This document shows, in pieces, positions 44,601 through 55,964 of a DNA stretch of 64,000 nt. The number at the start of each line of letters is the position of its first letter. Position 1 is the first letter of the stretch. The notes beneath the pieces are model-generated. The model ran no database searches. It had not been told where the DNA came from and saw only the letters and a list, made by a program, of their open reading frames with translations. Position numbers and translations under genes: made by a program. Source of the stretch: Siphonodentalium dalli (taxonomy: Eukaryota; Mollusca; Scaphopoda; Gadilida; Siphonodentaliidae). Location of the stretch: the NCBI GenBank assembly GCA_032622095.1, contig CP136064.1, positions 36,630,426-36,694,425 on the forward strand. The letters run 5' to 3'.

Positions 44601-45590
44601 ACTATGGAGACTGCAGTGGAAACAGTGAATCATCATTTTAACGGTGTTACTATGGAGACTGGAGCGGAGACAGTGAATCATTATTTTAACTGTGTTACTA
44701 TGGAGACTGGAGCGGAGACAGTGAATCATCATTTTAGCTGTGTTACTATGGAGACTGGAGCGGAGAGAGTGAATCATTAGTTTAACTGTGTTACCATGGA
44801 GACTGGAGTGGAAACAGTGAATCATCATTTTAAATGTGTTACTATGGAATCTGGAGCGGAGACAGAGAGTCATCATTTTAACTGTGTTACTATGGAGACT
44901 GGAGTGGAAACAGTGACTCATTTTAACTGTGTTACTATGGAGTCTGGATTGGAGACAGTGATTCATCATTTTAACATTGTAACTATGGAGACTGGAGCGG
45001 AGACAATGAATCATCATTTTAACTGTGTTACTATGGAGACTGGAGCGGAGACAGTGAGTCATCATTTTAACGGTGTTACTATGGAGACTGGAGCGGAGAC
45101 AGTGAATCATCATTTTAACGGTGTTACTATGGAGACTGGAGCGAAGACGGTGAATCATCATTTTAATTGTGTTACTATGGAGACTGGAGCGAAGACAGTG
45201 AATCATCATTTTAACATTGTTACTATGGAGACTGGAGCAGAGAGAGTGACTCATCATTTTAATGGTATTACTATGGAGACTGGAGCGGAGACAGTGAATC
45301 ATCATTTTAACGGTGTTACTATGGAGACTGGAACGGAGACAGTGAATCATTATTTTAACTGTGTTACTATGGAGACTGGAGTGGAAACAGTGAATTATCA
45401 TTTTAACTATGTTACTATGGAATCTGGAGCGGAGACAGTGAACCATCATTTTAACTGTGTTACTATGGAGACTGGAGCGGAGACAGTGAATCATCATTTT
45501 AACTGTGTTACTATGGAGACTGGAGCGGGGACAGTGAATCATCATTTTAACTGTGTTACTGTGGAGACTGGAGCGGAGACCGTCAATCAT
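44601..45590 (+). repeat. 48-bp minisatellite in unit 1
   Basis: About 20.6 repeats of a 48-bp motif whose core is ACTATGGAGACTGGAGCGGA followed by GACAGTGAATCATCATTTTA. The period is 16 codons, so both strands stay open: plus reads METGAETVNHHFNCVT repeats (44796-45683, 295 codons) and minus reads MIHCLRSSLHSNTVKM repeats (44553-45590, 345 codons). One repeat has a TAG (near 44778) splitting the plus frame. Confidence 0.95.
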
Positions 45591-45699
45591 GTCAGAAGCA
45601 CAAGAGTGGCTGGCAGAATCCGGTGCCGTTTTATAGGTTCTTATGACTTAGATTATAATTGTTTACCAGTTGTTTCATTATAATCCGATATTCAAGCCT

Positions 45700-45913
45700 G
45701 TTTAAAAAAAAGTTCATATTCTCAAGCATCTGCTACACATGCTTGAGAATACGACCTTTTTTTTAAACAAATAGCTAAAAACTTTAAATTAATACAAGGT
45801 TAAGTCCCATGATATGCACAAAGGTCGGATATGTGCTTATCAAATTTATGTTACTCCAAAGAGAGATAACTCTAATCTGATATGCACATATCCGACCTTG
45901 GTGCATATCAGGG
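45700..45913. repeat. Pair of hairpins beside the minisatellite (unit 1; repeated in every unit)
   Basis: 45700-45768: GTTTAAAAAAAAGTTCATAT and TTCTCAAGCAT pair with ATGCTTGAGAA and a matching T-run ending TTTAAAC; the loop is 9 bp. 45807-45913: CCCATGATATGCAC and AAAGGTCGGATATGTGC pair with GCACATATCCGACCTT and GGTGCATATCAGGGG. The first recurs at 50490-50558, 55280-55348 and 60020-60088. Confidence 0.85.
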
Positions 45914-45931
45914 GACTTTCCGTATATTAAT

Positions 45932-46384
45932 GGTACTCAATCCGATTAAGCACCCCTAAATTACTATTTATTTGGCTTCGGGGGTAAAAACTATTTGATT
46001 CGAGTCGAGGAACCCACACATCAAAGTTCAGAGTGATCAGATATCGATTTTTGAAGTTCGTTAATTTCTCGAGATTTAAGCCTCTAATTTAGTCTACCTC
46101 GTGCTCAAATAGACAAATTGCGGGTGTAAGATGGATAACTCTAAAATCAAGTTGTTAGTTATTAACAATAATAACCATTGTATTTTAGAGTTATCGTACA
46201 CTCGCAATTTGTCTGTTTGACAACGAGGCAGACTAAATTAGTGGCCGAAATCTCGAGAAATTAACGAACTTCAAAAATCGATATCTGATCACTCTGAGCT
46301 CTGTGGGTTCCTCGACTCGAATCAAATATTGAAGCCAAAGCCAAAGAAATAGTAATTTAGGGGCGCTTAATCGGATTGAGTACC
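45932..46384. repeat. 453-bp palindrome, unit 1
   Basis: GGTACTCAATCCGATTAAGC at the left end pairs with GCTTAATCGGATTGAGTACC at the right. The arms remain paired through CGAGTCGAGGAACCCACA, ATCAGATATCGATTTTTGAA, TCTCGAGATTT and GATAACTCTAAAAT; the loop near 46150-46180 is short. It is a palindromic MITE by structure. Confidence 0.85.
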
Positions 46385-49200
46385 TTTAAATTAAAGTGTT
46401 CAGCTATTTGAATGTGATACTGACTCTCGTGTTTGGATATTCAGATGGAATATGGTTTAACTCTTCAAGGGTTGATCAATATAAAACGTGTTCGTATTGT
46501 AATTGGTAATATATCTGCATGCAAGCCATATAATTGGCCAACATGTCTCATATAGATAGCGTTTGCTCACTCCCGTGGACCTGGTATCACCAAATCGGAA
46601 GGTATACCAAATCACGGTTTTTGAACATTGCTCCCTCAGATGAATGTATAAATCGCCCAGTTGAATAATGATATCCACTATTCAAAGCACACTTTCGTAA
46701 ATCGGAATGTTCCCTCAATAGGAAAGCGATCATATTTTCTCTGACAACGAAATGCCGGCTCATTTAGATTTTATCATAACCAATAGACACTTGTTGATGT
46801 TATATAGGTAGTTAGTTTGCTATATACTTATTATTATCTCCACAGAGTCTAGATAATACGTGTATAGAAAATACATTTGCGGTTAACCTTAAAATTGTCG
46901 ACCCTACAGTGCGGTTCGCAAAAATAATATCACGCATGGGTACCCAACACCATTTCGGATATCAAACAGTGTTCGCGCTGGATCGAAAAATCGTTTGGCG
47001 AAATTTTGGCCAAATGAATATTTTATTGGCCAAATAAAAACAAAAGTTCAGTCAATTAAAAACAAATTCGGCCAAATTAAACCCTCCTCTTCTGGGCGGT
47101 TCACAGTTGATGATTAAAATATTTGTTTTAAAATATTTGTTACAAAGAATAAACGCATAATTAAAATAACACAAACACAACTTTAAAAAACATAATATTA
47201 TACGAACATATAGATATGCGATATTTCACACGTTAAAGACAGATAAATTAAGGTAAGTCAATATTAATTAATGCAAAATACGACGAGATTTCATATCTGA
47301 CCATATACAAAAAGCACGATGGAAATTAAAGTCGGAAATGGCTGGGCCATCAATGCAAACAATGAAAATAACTACGTAAATCTCTAACACTATGTCGCTG
47401 ACATCATGGTCGCCAACTAATAAATAAATAAACTATCAAATTCGTGGAACGATGCTGCAATGAGATGTGACTGAAACGGATTTGGGATGTCAAAGATACG
47501 GATTATATATTTCGCATTTTTGCTGTTTATTTTTGAAAATATCTCCAGTACCTTTCGAACAGGCCGGCAAAGGCCTATTCGTGTATGGTTGTTTGTGTTT
47601 GTTATGTTCCAATGTCCTATTAATAGTAGGGCTTCACGGGTTTTCGCTATTTAGTCATACCGCGGTTTTATTTTTAATACCGTGTGGTCGGTATTGGATT
47701 TCTTAAATATGTTTTTTATTATTCACATACCACATTTTCATAACTTTGGCTATAAATTTGGTACGAAATTGATATCACTAACTTCTTATAAGAGTTTTAC
47801 CCATAATACAGCCATTATATCGTACTTGTATTGTGAAGATTACATCCCAGTGTTTGAAGGTAGCCAGTACACCCAACCTAGCATGCCTGGTTTTTAGAAA
47901 CAGTAGCTGTGCCCATAACATATGTGGTGATAACCTCTATACATGTATATACACAAATGTAGAAAGATACACACCAACATGTCTGTTGATAGTGTTTCTA
48001 CCGGTAATCGCGCGCTCCAAATAAAAGTTCAGGCCCAAATAATAGTGCAGGGGAGGAATTCCATTGAAAGTTAATAACAGTGCAGACACAAATAATAGCA
48101 CAGGGGAAACTCTGAGCAAAACAACAACTATAGTTTAACAAATATTTGTATAGTACATGTAGGTGAAGCATAGGTATCAACATAGTATGTGTCATGTGGT
48201 GTTTTATTCAATATTTAAATGTTCACATGTACAATGTATGCCATATACTTGAATATGTAAATGCATAAAGTTATAAGCTCATCAAGTTGGTATCAGAATC
48301 ATATAGAAATATTGAGTTTGTGCTGATTTCAATTTGCATAGCCTCAAAATTAATAAACTTGCCGACCCACTGTGCAGGGGGGGAATTTCCCAAGAAAATA
48401 ATAAATGTGCATGCATGTAAAGCAGGCATGAGATCCACCCTCATGAAATTAAAATTGCAAAATTCATGCCCGTCAATCAATAACCCATCACACCTGGGGC
48501 TTTTGAGACAAATGTCACTTCAGGGTCACTTTTCATAGGGATATGTTAGAAACATAGCATCTTTTTTTTTTACCTAACCAAAACATCGGCGCGAGATGGC
48601 ACAAGGAACCATGACACTTTTTTGGTAGAGCTGATTTTTGTACCGTAGGAATGTGGAGTCGTTCTGGGGAATTAGCATTTATTATTACAATAGGAACATA
48701 CGGACATTCTGGTATAGTTGGAAGCGGTCCACACAACACTCGGAACTCCGGTTGTAATACGCGGAAGTGACTGAACGGCGGAGTTCCGGATCATAAAGTA
48801 ACATAACACCATTTTACAAATTCTTATATACAAAGAATGTACAGGTGTGAATTAACGACGCGGGATTCGATTTGCATTATAAAATATCCGATCACCACAG
48901 TGGCATTAACAGTTTGACATATAAGTAATTATTAACAGTAAAGCTTAGAAAACGTGCGATGATTTGTGAATAATGAGCACCCGCTTGGGCAAGAATTGAC
49001 AAGTTGTATATGACGAACCACACATCTGATACAGTCAAACCAATGTAGATAAACAATGGAATAATTGTCCAAAAGTTAGCACTCTGACATTACACTCGTG
49101 AAGTCCGAAATTAACAATACCACACTTTGTTCCAGAGTGCCATGTTTGATTTTCAATGAAGCGGCACACGTTCATATGAATCATCATGTTTACTTTTTTT

Positions 49201-50380
49201 ACTATGGATACTGCAGTGGAAACAGTGAATCATCATTTTAACGGTGTTACTATGGAGACTGGAGCGGAGACAATTAATCATTATGTTAACTGTGTTACCA
49301 TGGAGACTGGAGCGGAGACAGTGAGTCATCATTTTAGCTGTGTTACTATGGAGACTGGAGCGGAGAGAGTGAATCATTAGTTTAACTGTGTTACCATGGA
49401 GACTGGAGTGGAAACAGTGAATCATCATTTTAAACGTGTTACTATGGAATCTGGAGCGGAGACAGAGAGTCATCATTTTAACTGTGTTACTATGGAGACT
49501 GGAGTGGAAACAGTGACTCATTTTAACTGTGTTACTATGGAGTCTGGATTGGAGACAGTGATTCATCATTTTAACTTTGTTACTATGGAGACTGGAGCGG
49601 AGACAATGAATCATCATTTTAACTGTGTTACTATGGAGACTGGAGCGGAGACAGTGAGTCATCATTTTAACGGTGTTACTATGGAGACTGGAGCGGAGAC
49701 AGTGAATCATCATTTTAACGGTGTTACTATGGAGACTGGAGCGAAGACGGTGAATCATCATTTTAATTGTGTTACTATGGAGACTGGAGCGAAGACAGTG
49801 AATCATCATTTTAACATTGTTACTATGGAGACTGGAGCAGAGAGAGTGACTCATCATTTTAACGGTATTACTATGGAGACTGGAGCGGAGACAGTGAATC
49901 ATCATTTTAACGGTGTTACTATGGAGACTGGAACGGAGACAGTGAATCATTATTTTAACTGTGTTACTATGGAGACTGGAGTGGAACAGTGAATTATCAT
50001 TTTAACTATGTTACTATGGAATCTGGAGCGGAGACAGTGAACCATCATTTTAACTGTGTTACTATGGAGACTGGAGCGGAGACAGTGAATCATCATTTTA
50101 ACGGTGTTACTATGGAGACTGGAACGGAGACAGTGAATCATTATTTTAACTGTGTTACTATGGAGACTGGAGTGGAACAGTGAATTATCATTTTAACTAT
50201 GTTACTATGGAATCTGGAGCGGAGACAGTGAACCATCATTTTAACTGTGTTACTATGGAGACTGGAGCGGAGACAGTGAATCATCATTTTAACTGTGTTA
50301 CTATGGAGACTGGAGCGGGGACAGTGAATCATCATTTTAACTGTGTTACTGTGGAGACTGGAGCGGAGACCGTCAATCAT
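49201..50380 (+). repeat. 48-bp minisatellite in unit 2
   Basis: 1180 bp. Compared with unit 1 it has a 1-bp deletion (GTGGAACAGTGAATT for GTGGAAACAGTGAATT) and a 191-bp duplication of the four repeats carrying it (deletion sites near 49984 and 50175), so the plus frame breaks twice. Confidence 0.95.
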
Positions 50381-50721
50381 GTCAGAAGCACAAGAGTGGC
50401 TGGCAGAATCCGGTGCCGTTTTATAGGTTCTTATGACTTAGATTATAATTGTTTACCAGTTGTTTCATTATAATCCGATATTCAAGCCTGTTTAAAAAAA
50501 AGTTCATATTCTCAAGCATCTGCTACACATGCTTGAGAATACGACCTTTTTTTTAAACAAATAGCTCAAAACTTTAATTTAATATAAGGTTAAGTTCCAT
50601 GATATGCACAAAGGTCGGATATGTGCTTATCAAATTTATGTTACTCCAAAGAGAGATAACTCTAATCTGATATGCACATATCCGACCTTGGTGCATATCA
50701 GGGGACTTTCCGTATATTAAT

Positions 50722-51174
50722 GGTACTCAATCCGATTAAGCACCCCTTAATTACTATTTATTTGGCTTCGGGGGTAAAATCTATTTGATTCGAGTCGAGG
50801 AACCCACACATCAAAGTTCAGAGTGATCAGATATCGATTTTTGAAGTTCGTTAATTTCTCGAGATTTAAGCCTCTAATTTAGTCTACCTCGTGCTCAAAT
50901 AGACAAATTGCGGGTGTAAGATGGATAACTCTAAAATCAAGTTGTTAGTTATTAACAATAATAACCATTGTATTTTAGAGTTATCGTACACTCGCAATTT
51001 GTCTGTTTGACAACGAGGCAGACTAAATTAGTGGCCGAAATCTCGAGAAATTAACGAACTTCAAAAATCGATATCTGATCACTCTGAGCTCTGTGGGTTC
51101 CTCGACTCGAATCAAATATTGAAGCCAAAGCCAAAGAAATAGTAATTTAGGGGCGCTTAATCGGATTGAGTACC
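50722..51174. repeat. 453-bp palindrome, unit 2
   Basis: Same element and position within the unit as at 45932-46384. Confidence 0.85.
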
Positions 51175-53990
51175 TTTAAATTAAAGTGTTCAGCTATTTG
51201 AATGTGATACTGACTCTCGTGTTTGGGTATTCAGATGGAATATGGTTTAACTCTTCAAGGGTTGATCAATATAAAACGTGTTCGTATTGTAATTGGTAAT
51301 ATATCTGCATGCAAGCCATATAATTGGCCAACATGTCTCATATAGATAGCGTTTGCTCACTCCCGTGGACCTGGTATCACCAAATCGGAAGGTATCACAA
51401 AATCACGGTTTTTGAACATTGCTCCCTCAGATGAATGTATAAATCGCCCAGTTGAATAATGATATCCACTATTCAAAGCACACTTTCGTAAATCGGAATG
51501 TTCCCTCAATAGGAAAGCGATCATATTTTCTCTGACAACGAAATGCCGGCTCATTTAGATTTTATCATAACCAATAGACACTTGTTGATGTTATATAGGT
51601 AGTTAGTTTGCTATATACTTATTATTATCTCCACAGAGTCTAGAAATACGTGTATAGAAAATACATTTGCGGTTAACCTTAAAATTGTCGACCCTACAGT
51701 GCGGTTCGCAAAAATAATATCACGCATGGGTACCCAACACCATTTCGGATATCAAACAGTGTTCGCGCTGGATCGAAAAATCGTTTGGCGAAATTTTGGC
51801 CAAATGAATATTTTATTGGCCAAATAAAAACAAAAGTTCAGTCAATTAAAAACAAATTCGGCCAAATTAAACCCTCCTCTTCTGGGCGGTTCACAGTTGA
51901 TGATTAAACTATTTGTTTTAAAATATTTGTTACAAAGAATAAACGCATAATTAAAATAACACAAACACAACTTTAAAAAACTTAATATTATACGAACATA
52001 TAGATATGCGATATTTCACACGTTAAAAACAGATAAATTAAGGTAAGTCAATATTAATTAATGCAAAATACGACGAGATTTCATATCTGACCATATACAA
52101 AAAGCACGATGGAAATTAAAGTCGGAAATGGCTGGGCCATCAATGCAAACAATGAAAATAACTACGTAAATCTCTAACACTATGTCGCTGACATCATGGT
52201 CGCCAACTAATAAATAAATAAACTATCAAATTCGTGGAACGATGCTGCAATGAGATGTGACTGAAACGGATTTGGGATGTCAAAGATACTGATTATATAT
52301 TTCGCATTTTTGCTGTTTATTTTTGAAAATATCTCCAGTACCTTTCGAACAGGCCGGCAAAGGCCTATTCGTGTATGGTTGTTTGTGTTTTTTATGTTCC
52401 AATGTCCTATTAATAGTAGGGCTTCCCGGTTTTTCGCTATTTAGTCATACCGCGGTTTTATTTTTAATACCGTGTGGTCGGTATTGGATTTCTTAAATAT
52501 GTTTTTTATTATTCACATACCACATTCTCATAACTTTGGCTATAAATTTGGTACGAAATTGATATCACTAACTTCTTATAAGAGTTTTACCCATAATACA
52601 GCCATTATATCGTACTTCTATTGTGAAGATTACATCCCAGTGTTTGAAGGTAGCCAGTACACCCAACCTAGCATGCCTGGTTTTTAGAAACAGTAGCTGT
52701 GCCCATAACATATGTGGTGATAACCTCTATACATGTATATACACAAATGTAGAAAGATACACACCCAACATGTCTGTTGATAGTGTTTCTACCGGTAATC
52801 GCGCGCTCCAAATAAAAGTTCAGGCCCAAATAATAGTGCAGGGGAGGAATTCCATTGAAAGTTAATAACAGTGCAGACCCAAATAATAGCACAGGGGAAA
52901 CTCTGAGCAAAACAACAACTATAGTTTAACAAATATTTGTATAGTACATGTAGGTGAAGCATAGGTATCAACATAGTATGTGTCATGTGGTGTTTTATTC
53001 AATATTTAAATGTTCACATGTACAATGTATGCCATATACTTGAATATGTAAATGCATAAAGTTATAAGCTCATCAAGTTGGTATCAGAATCATATAGAAA
53101 TATTGAGTTTGTGCTGATTTCAATTTGCATAGCCTCAAAATTAATAAACTTGCCGACCCACTGTGCAGGGGGAAATTTCCCAAGAAAATAATAAATGTGC
53201 ATGCATGTAAAGCAGGCATGAGATCCACCCTCATGAAATTAAAATTGCAAAATTCATGCCCGTCAATCAATAACCCATCACACCTGGGGCTTTTGAGACA
53301 AATGTCACTTCAGGGTCACTTTTTATAGGGATATGTTAGAAACATAGCATTTTTTTTTTTTACCTAACCAAAACATCGGCGCGAGATGGCACAAGGAACC
53401 ATGACACTTTTTTGGTAGAGCTGATTTTTGTACCGTAGGAATGTGGAGTCGTTCTGGGGAATTAGCATTTATTATTACAATAGGAACATACGGACATTCT
53501 GGTATAGTTGGAAGCGGTCCACACAACACTCGGAACTCCGGTTGTAATACGCGGAAGTGACTGAACGGCGGAGTTCCGGATCATAAAGTAACATAACACC
53601 ATTTTACAAATTCTTATATACAAAGAATGTACAGGTGTGAATTAACGACGCGGGATTCGATTTGCATTATAAAATATCCGATCACCACAGTGGCATTAAC
53701 AGTTTGACATATAAGTAATTATTAACAGTAAAGCTTAGAAAACGTGCGATGATTTGTGAATAATGAGCACCCGCTTGGGCAAGAATTGACAAGTTGTATA
53801 TGACGAACCACACATCTGATACAGTCAAACCAATGTAGATAAACAATGGAATAATTGTCCAAAAGTTAGCACTCTGACATTACACTCGTGAAGTCCGAAA
53901 TTAACAATACCACACTTTGTTCCAGAGTGCCATGTTTGATTTTCAATGAAGCGACACACGTTCATATGAATCATCATGTTTACTTTTTTT

Positions 53991-55170
53991 ACTATGGATA
54001 CTGCAGTGGAAACAGTGAATCATCATTTTAACGGTGTTACTATGGAGACTGGAGCGGAGACAATTAATCATTATTTTAACTGTGTTACCATGGAGACTGG
54101 AGCGGAGACAGTGAGTCATCATTTTAGCTGTGTTACTATGGAGACTGGAGCGGAGAGAGTGAATCATTAGTTTAACTGTGTTACCATGGAGACTGGAGTG
54201 GAAACAGTGAATCATCATTTTAAATGTGTTACTATGGAATCTGGAGCGGAGACAGAGAGTCATCATTTTAACTGTGTTACTATGGAGACTGGAGTGGAAA
54301 CAGTGACTCATTTTAACTGTGTTACTATGGAGTCTGGATTGGAGACAGTGATTCATCATTTTAACTTTGTTACTATGGAGACTGGAGCGGAGACAATGAA
54401 TCATCATTTTAACTGTGTTACTATGGAGACTGGAGCGGAGACAGTGAGTCATCATTTTAACGGTGTTACTATGGAGACTGGAGCGGAGACAGTGAATCAT
54501 CATTTTAACGGTGTTACTATGGAGACTGGAGCGAAGACGGTGAATCATCATTTTAATTGTGTTACTATGGAGACTGGAGCGAAGACAGTGAATCATCATT
54601 TTAACATTGTTACTATGGAGACTGGAGCAGAGAGAGTGACTCATCATTTTAACGGTATTACTATGGAGACTGGAGCGGAGACAGTGAATCATCATTTTAA
54701 CGGTGTTACTATGGAGACTGGAACGGAGACAGTGAATCATTATTTTAACTGTGTTACTATGGAGACTGGAGTGGAACAGTGAATTATCATTTTAACTATG
54801 TTACTATGGAATCTGGAGCGGAGACCGTGAACCATCATTTTAACTGTTTTACTATGGAGACTGGAGCGGAGACAGTGAATCATCATTTTAACTGTGTTAC
54901 TATGGAGACTGGAACGGAAAAAGTGAATCATTATTTTAACTGTGTTACTATGGAGACTGGAGTGGAACAGTGAATTATCATTTTAACTATGTTACTATGG
55001 AATCTGGAGCGGAGACAGTGAACCATCATTTTAACTGTGTTACTATGGAGACTGGAGCGGAGACAGTGAATCATCATTTTAACTGTGTTACTATGGAGAC
55101 TGGAGCGGGGACAGTGAATCATCATTTTAACTGTGTTACTGTGGAGACTGGAGCGGAGACCGTCAATCAT
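53991..55170 (+). repeat. 48-bp minisatellite in unit 3
   Basis: 1180 bp, same structure as unit 2, including both copies of the 1-bp deletion and the 191-bp block. Confidence 0.95.
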
Positions 55171-55511
55171 GTCAGAAGCACAAGAGTGGCTGGCAGAATC
55201 CGGTGCCGTTTTATAGGTTCTTATGACTTAGATTATAATTGTTTACCAGTTGTTTCATTATAATCCGATATTCAAGCCTGTTTAAAAAAAAGTTCATATT
55301 CTCAAGCATCTGCTACACATGCTTGAGAATACGACCTTTTTTTTAAACAAATAGCTCAAAACTTTAATTTAATATAAGGTTAAGTTCCATGATATGCACA
55401 AAGGTCGGATATGTGCTTATCAAATTTATGTTACTCCAAAGAGAGATAACTCTAATCTGATATGCACATATCCGACCTTGGTGCATATCAGGGGACTTTC
55501 CGTATATTAAT

Positions 55512-55964
55512 GGTACTCAATCCGATTAAGCACCCCTTAATTACTATTTATTTGGCTTCGGGGGTAAAAACTATTTGATTCGAGTCGAGGAACCCACACA
55601 TCAAAGTTCAGAGTGATCAGATATCGATTTTTGAAGTTCGTTAATTTCTCGAGATTTAAGCCTCTAATTTAGTCTACCTCGTGCTCAAATAGACAAATTG
55701 CGGGTGTAAGATGGATAACTCTAAAATCAAGTTGTTAGTTATTAACAATAATAACCAATGTATTTTAGAGTTATCGTACACTCGCAATTTGTCTGTTTGA
55801 CAACGAGGCAGACTAAATTAGTGGCCGAAATCTCGAGAAATTAACGAACTTCAAAAATCGATATCTGATCACTCTGAGCTCTGTGGGTTCCTCGACTCGA
55901 ATCAAATATTGAAGCCAAAGCCAAAGAAATAGTAATTTAGGGGCGCTTAATCGGATTGAGTACC
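55512..55964. repeat. 453-bp palindrome, unit 3
   Basis: Same element and position within the unit as at 45932-46384. Confidence 0.85.

Larger units (their letters stand above)
43113..47704 (+). repeat. 4.8-kb tandem unit 1 (4592 bp)
   Basis: First of four head-to-tail units, starting AAATATGTTATTTATTATTC and ending within a hAT-like end (47627-47704). In order it holds an unassigned A/T-rich part; a 68-codon minus frame (43933-44139) conserved in all units but without a known domain; a 10-bp hairpin pair CGGAACTCCG/CGGAGTTCCG (44141-44188); the 48-bp minisatellite; two hairpins (45700-45768 and 45807-45913); a 453-bp palindrome; and a possible transposon end near 46970. It is 198 bp shorter than units 2 and 3, mainly because its minisatellite lacks a 4-repeat block and because of a small deletion near 43510. 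Confidence 0.93.
47705..52494 (+). repeat. 4.8-kb tandem unit 2 (4790 bp)
   Basis: Same content and order as unit 1 with few substitutions. The junction reads GGTATTGGATTTCTT|AAATATG. Hairpin at 50490-50558; palindrome at 50722-51174; hAT-like end at 52417-52494. Confidence 0.93.

Noticed and set aside
44601-45590. CRISPR array
   Set aside because: Repeats are contiguous with no unique spacers, no cas genes are present, and the DNA is eukaryotic.
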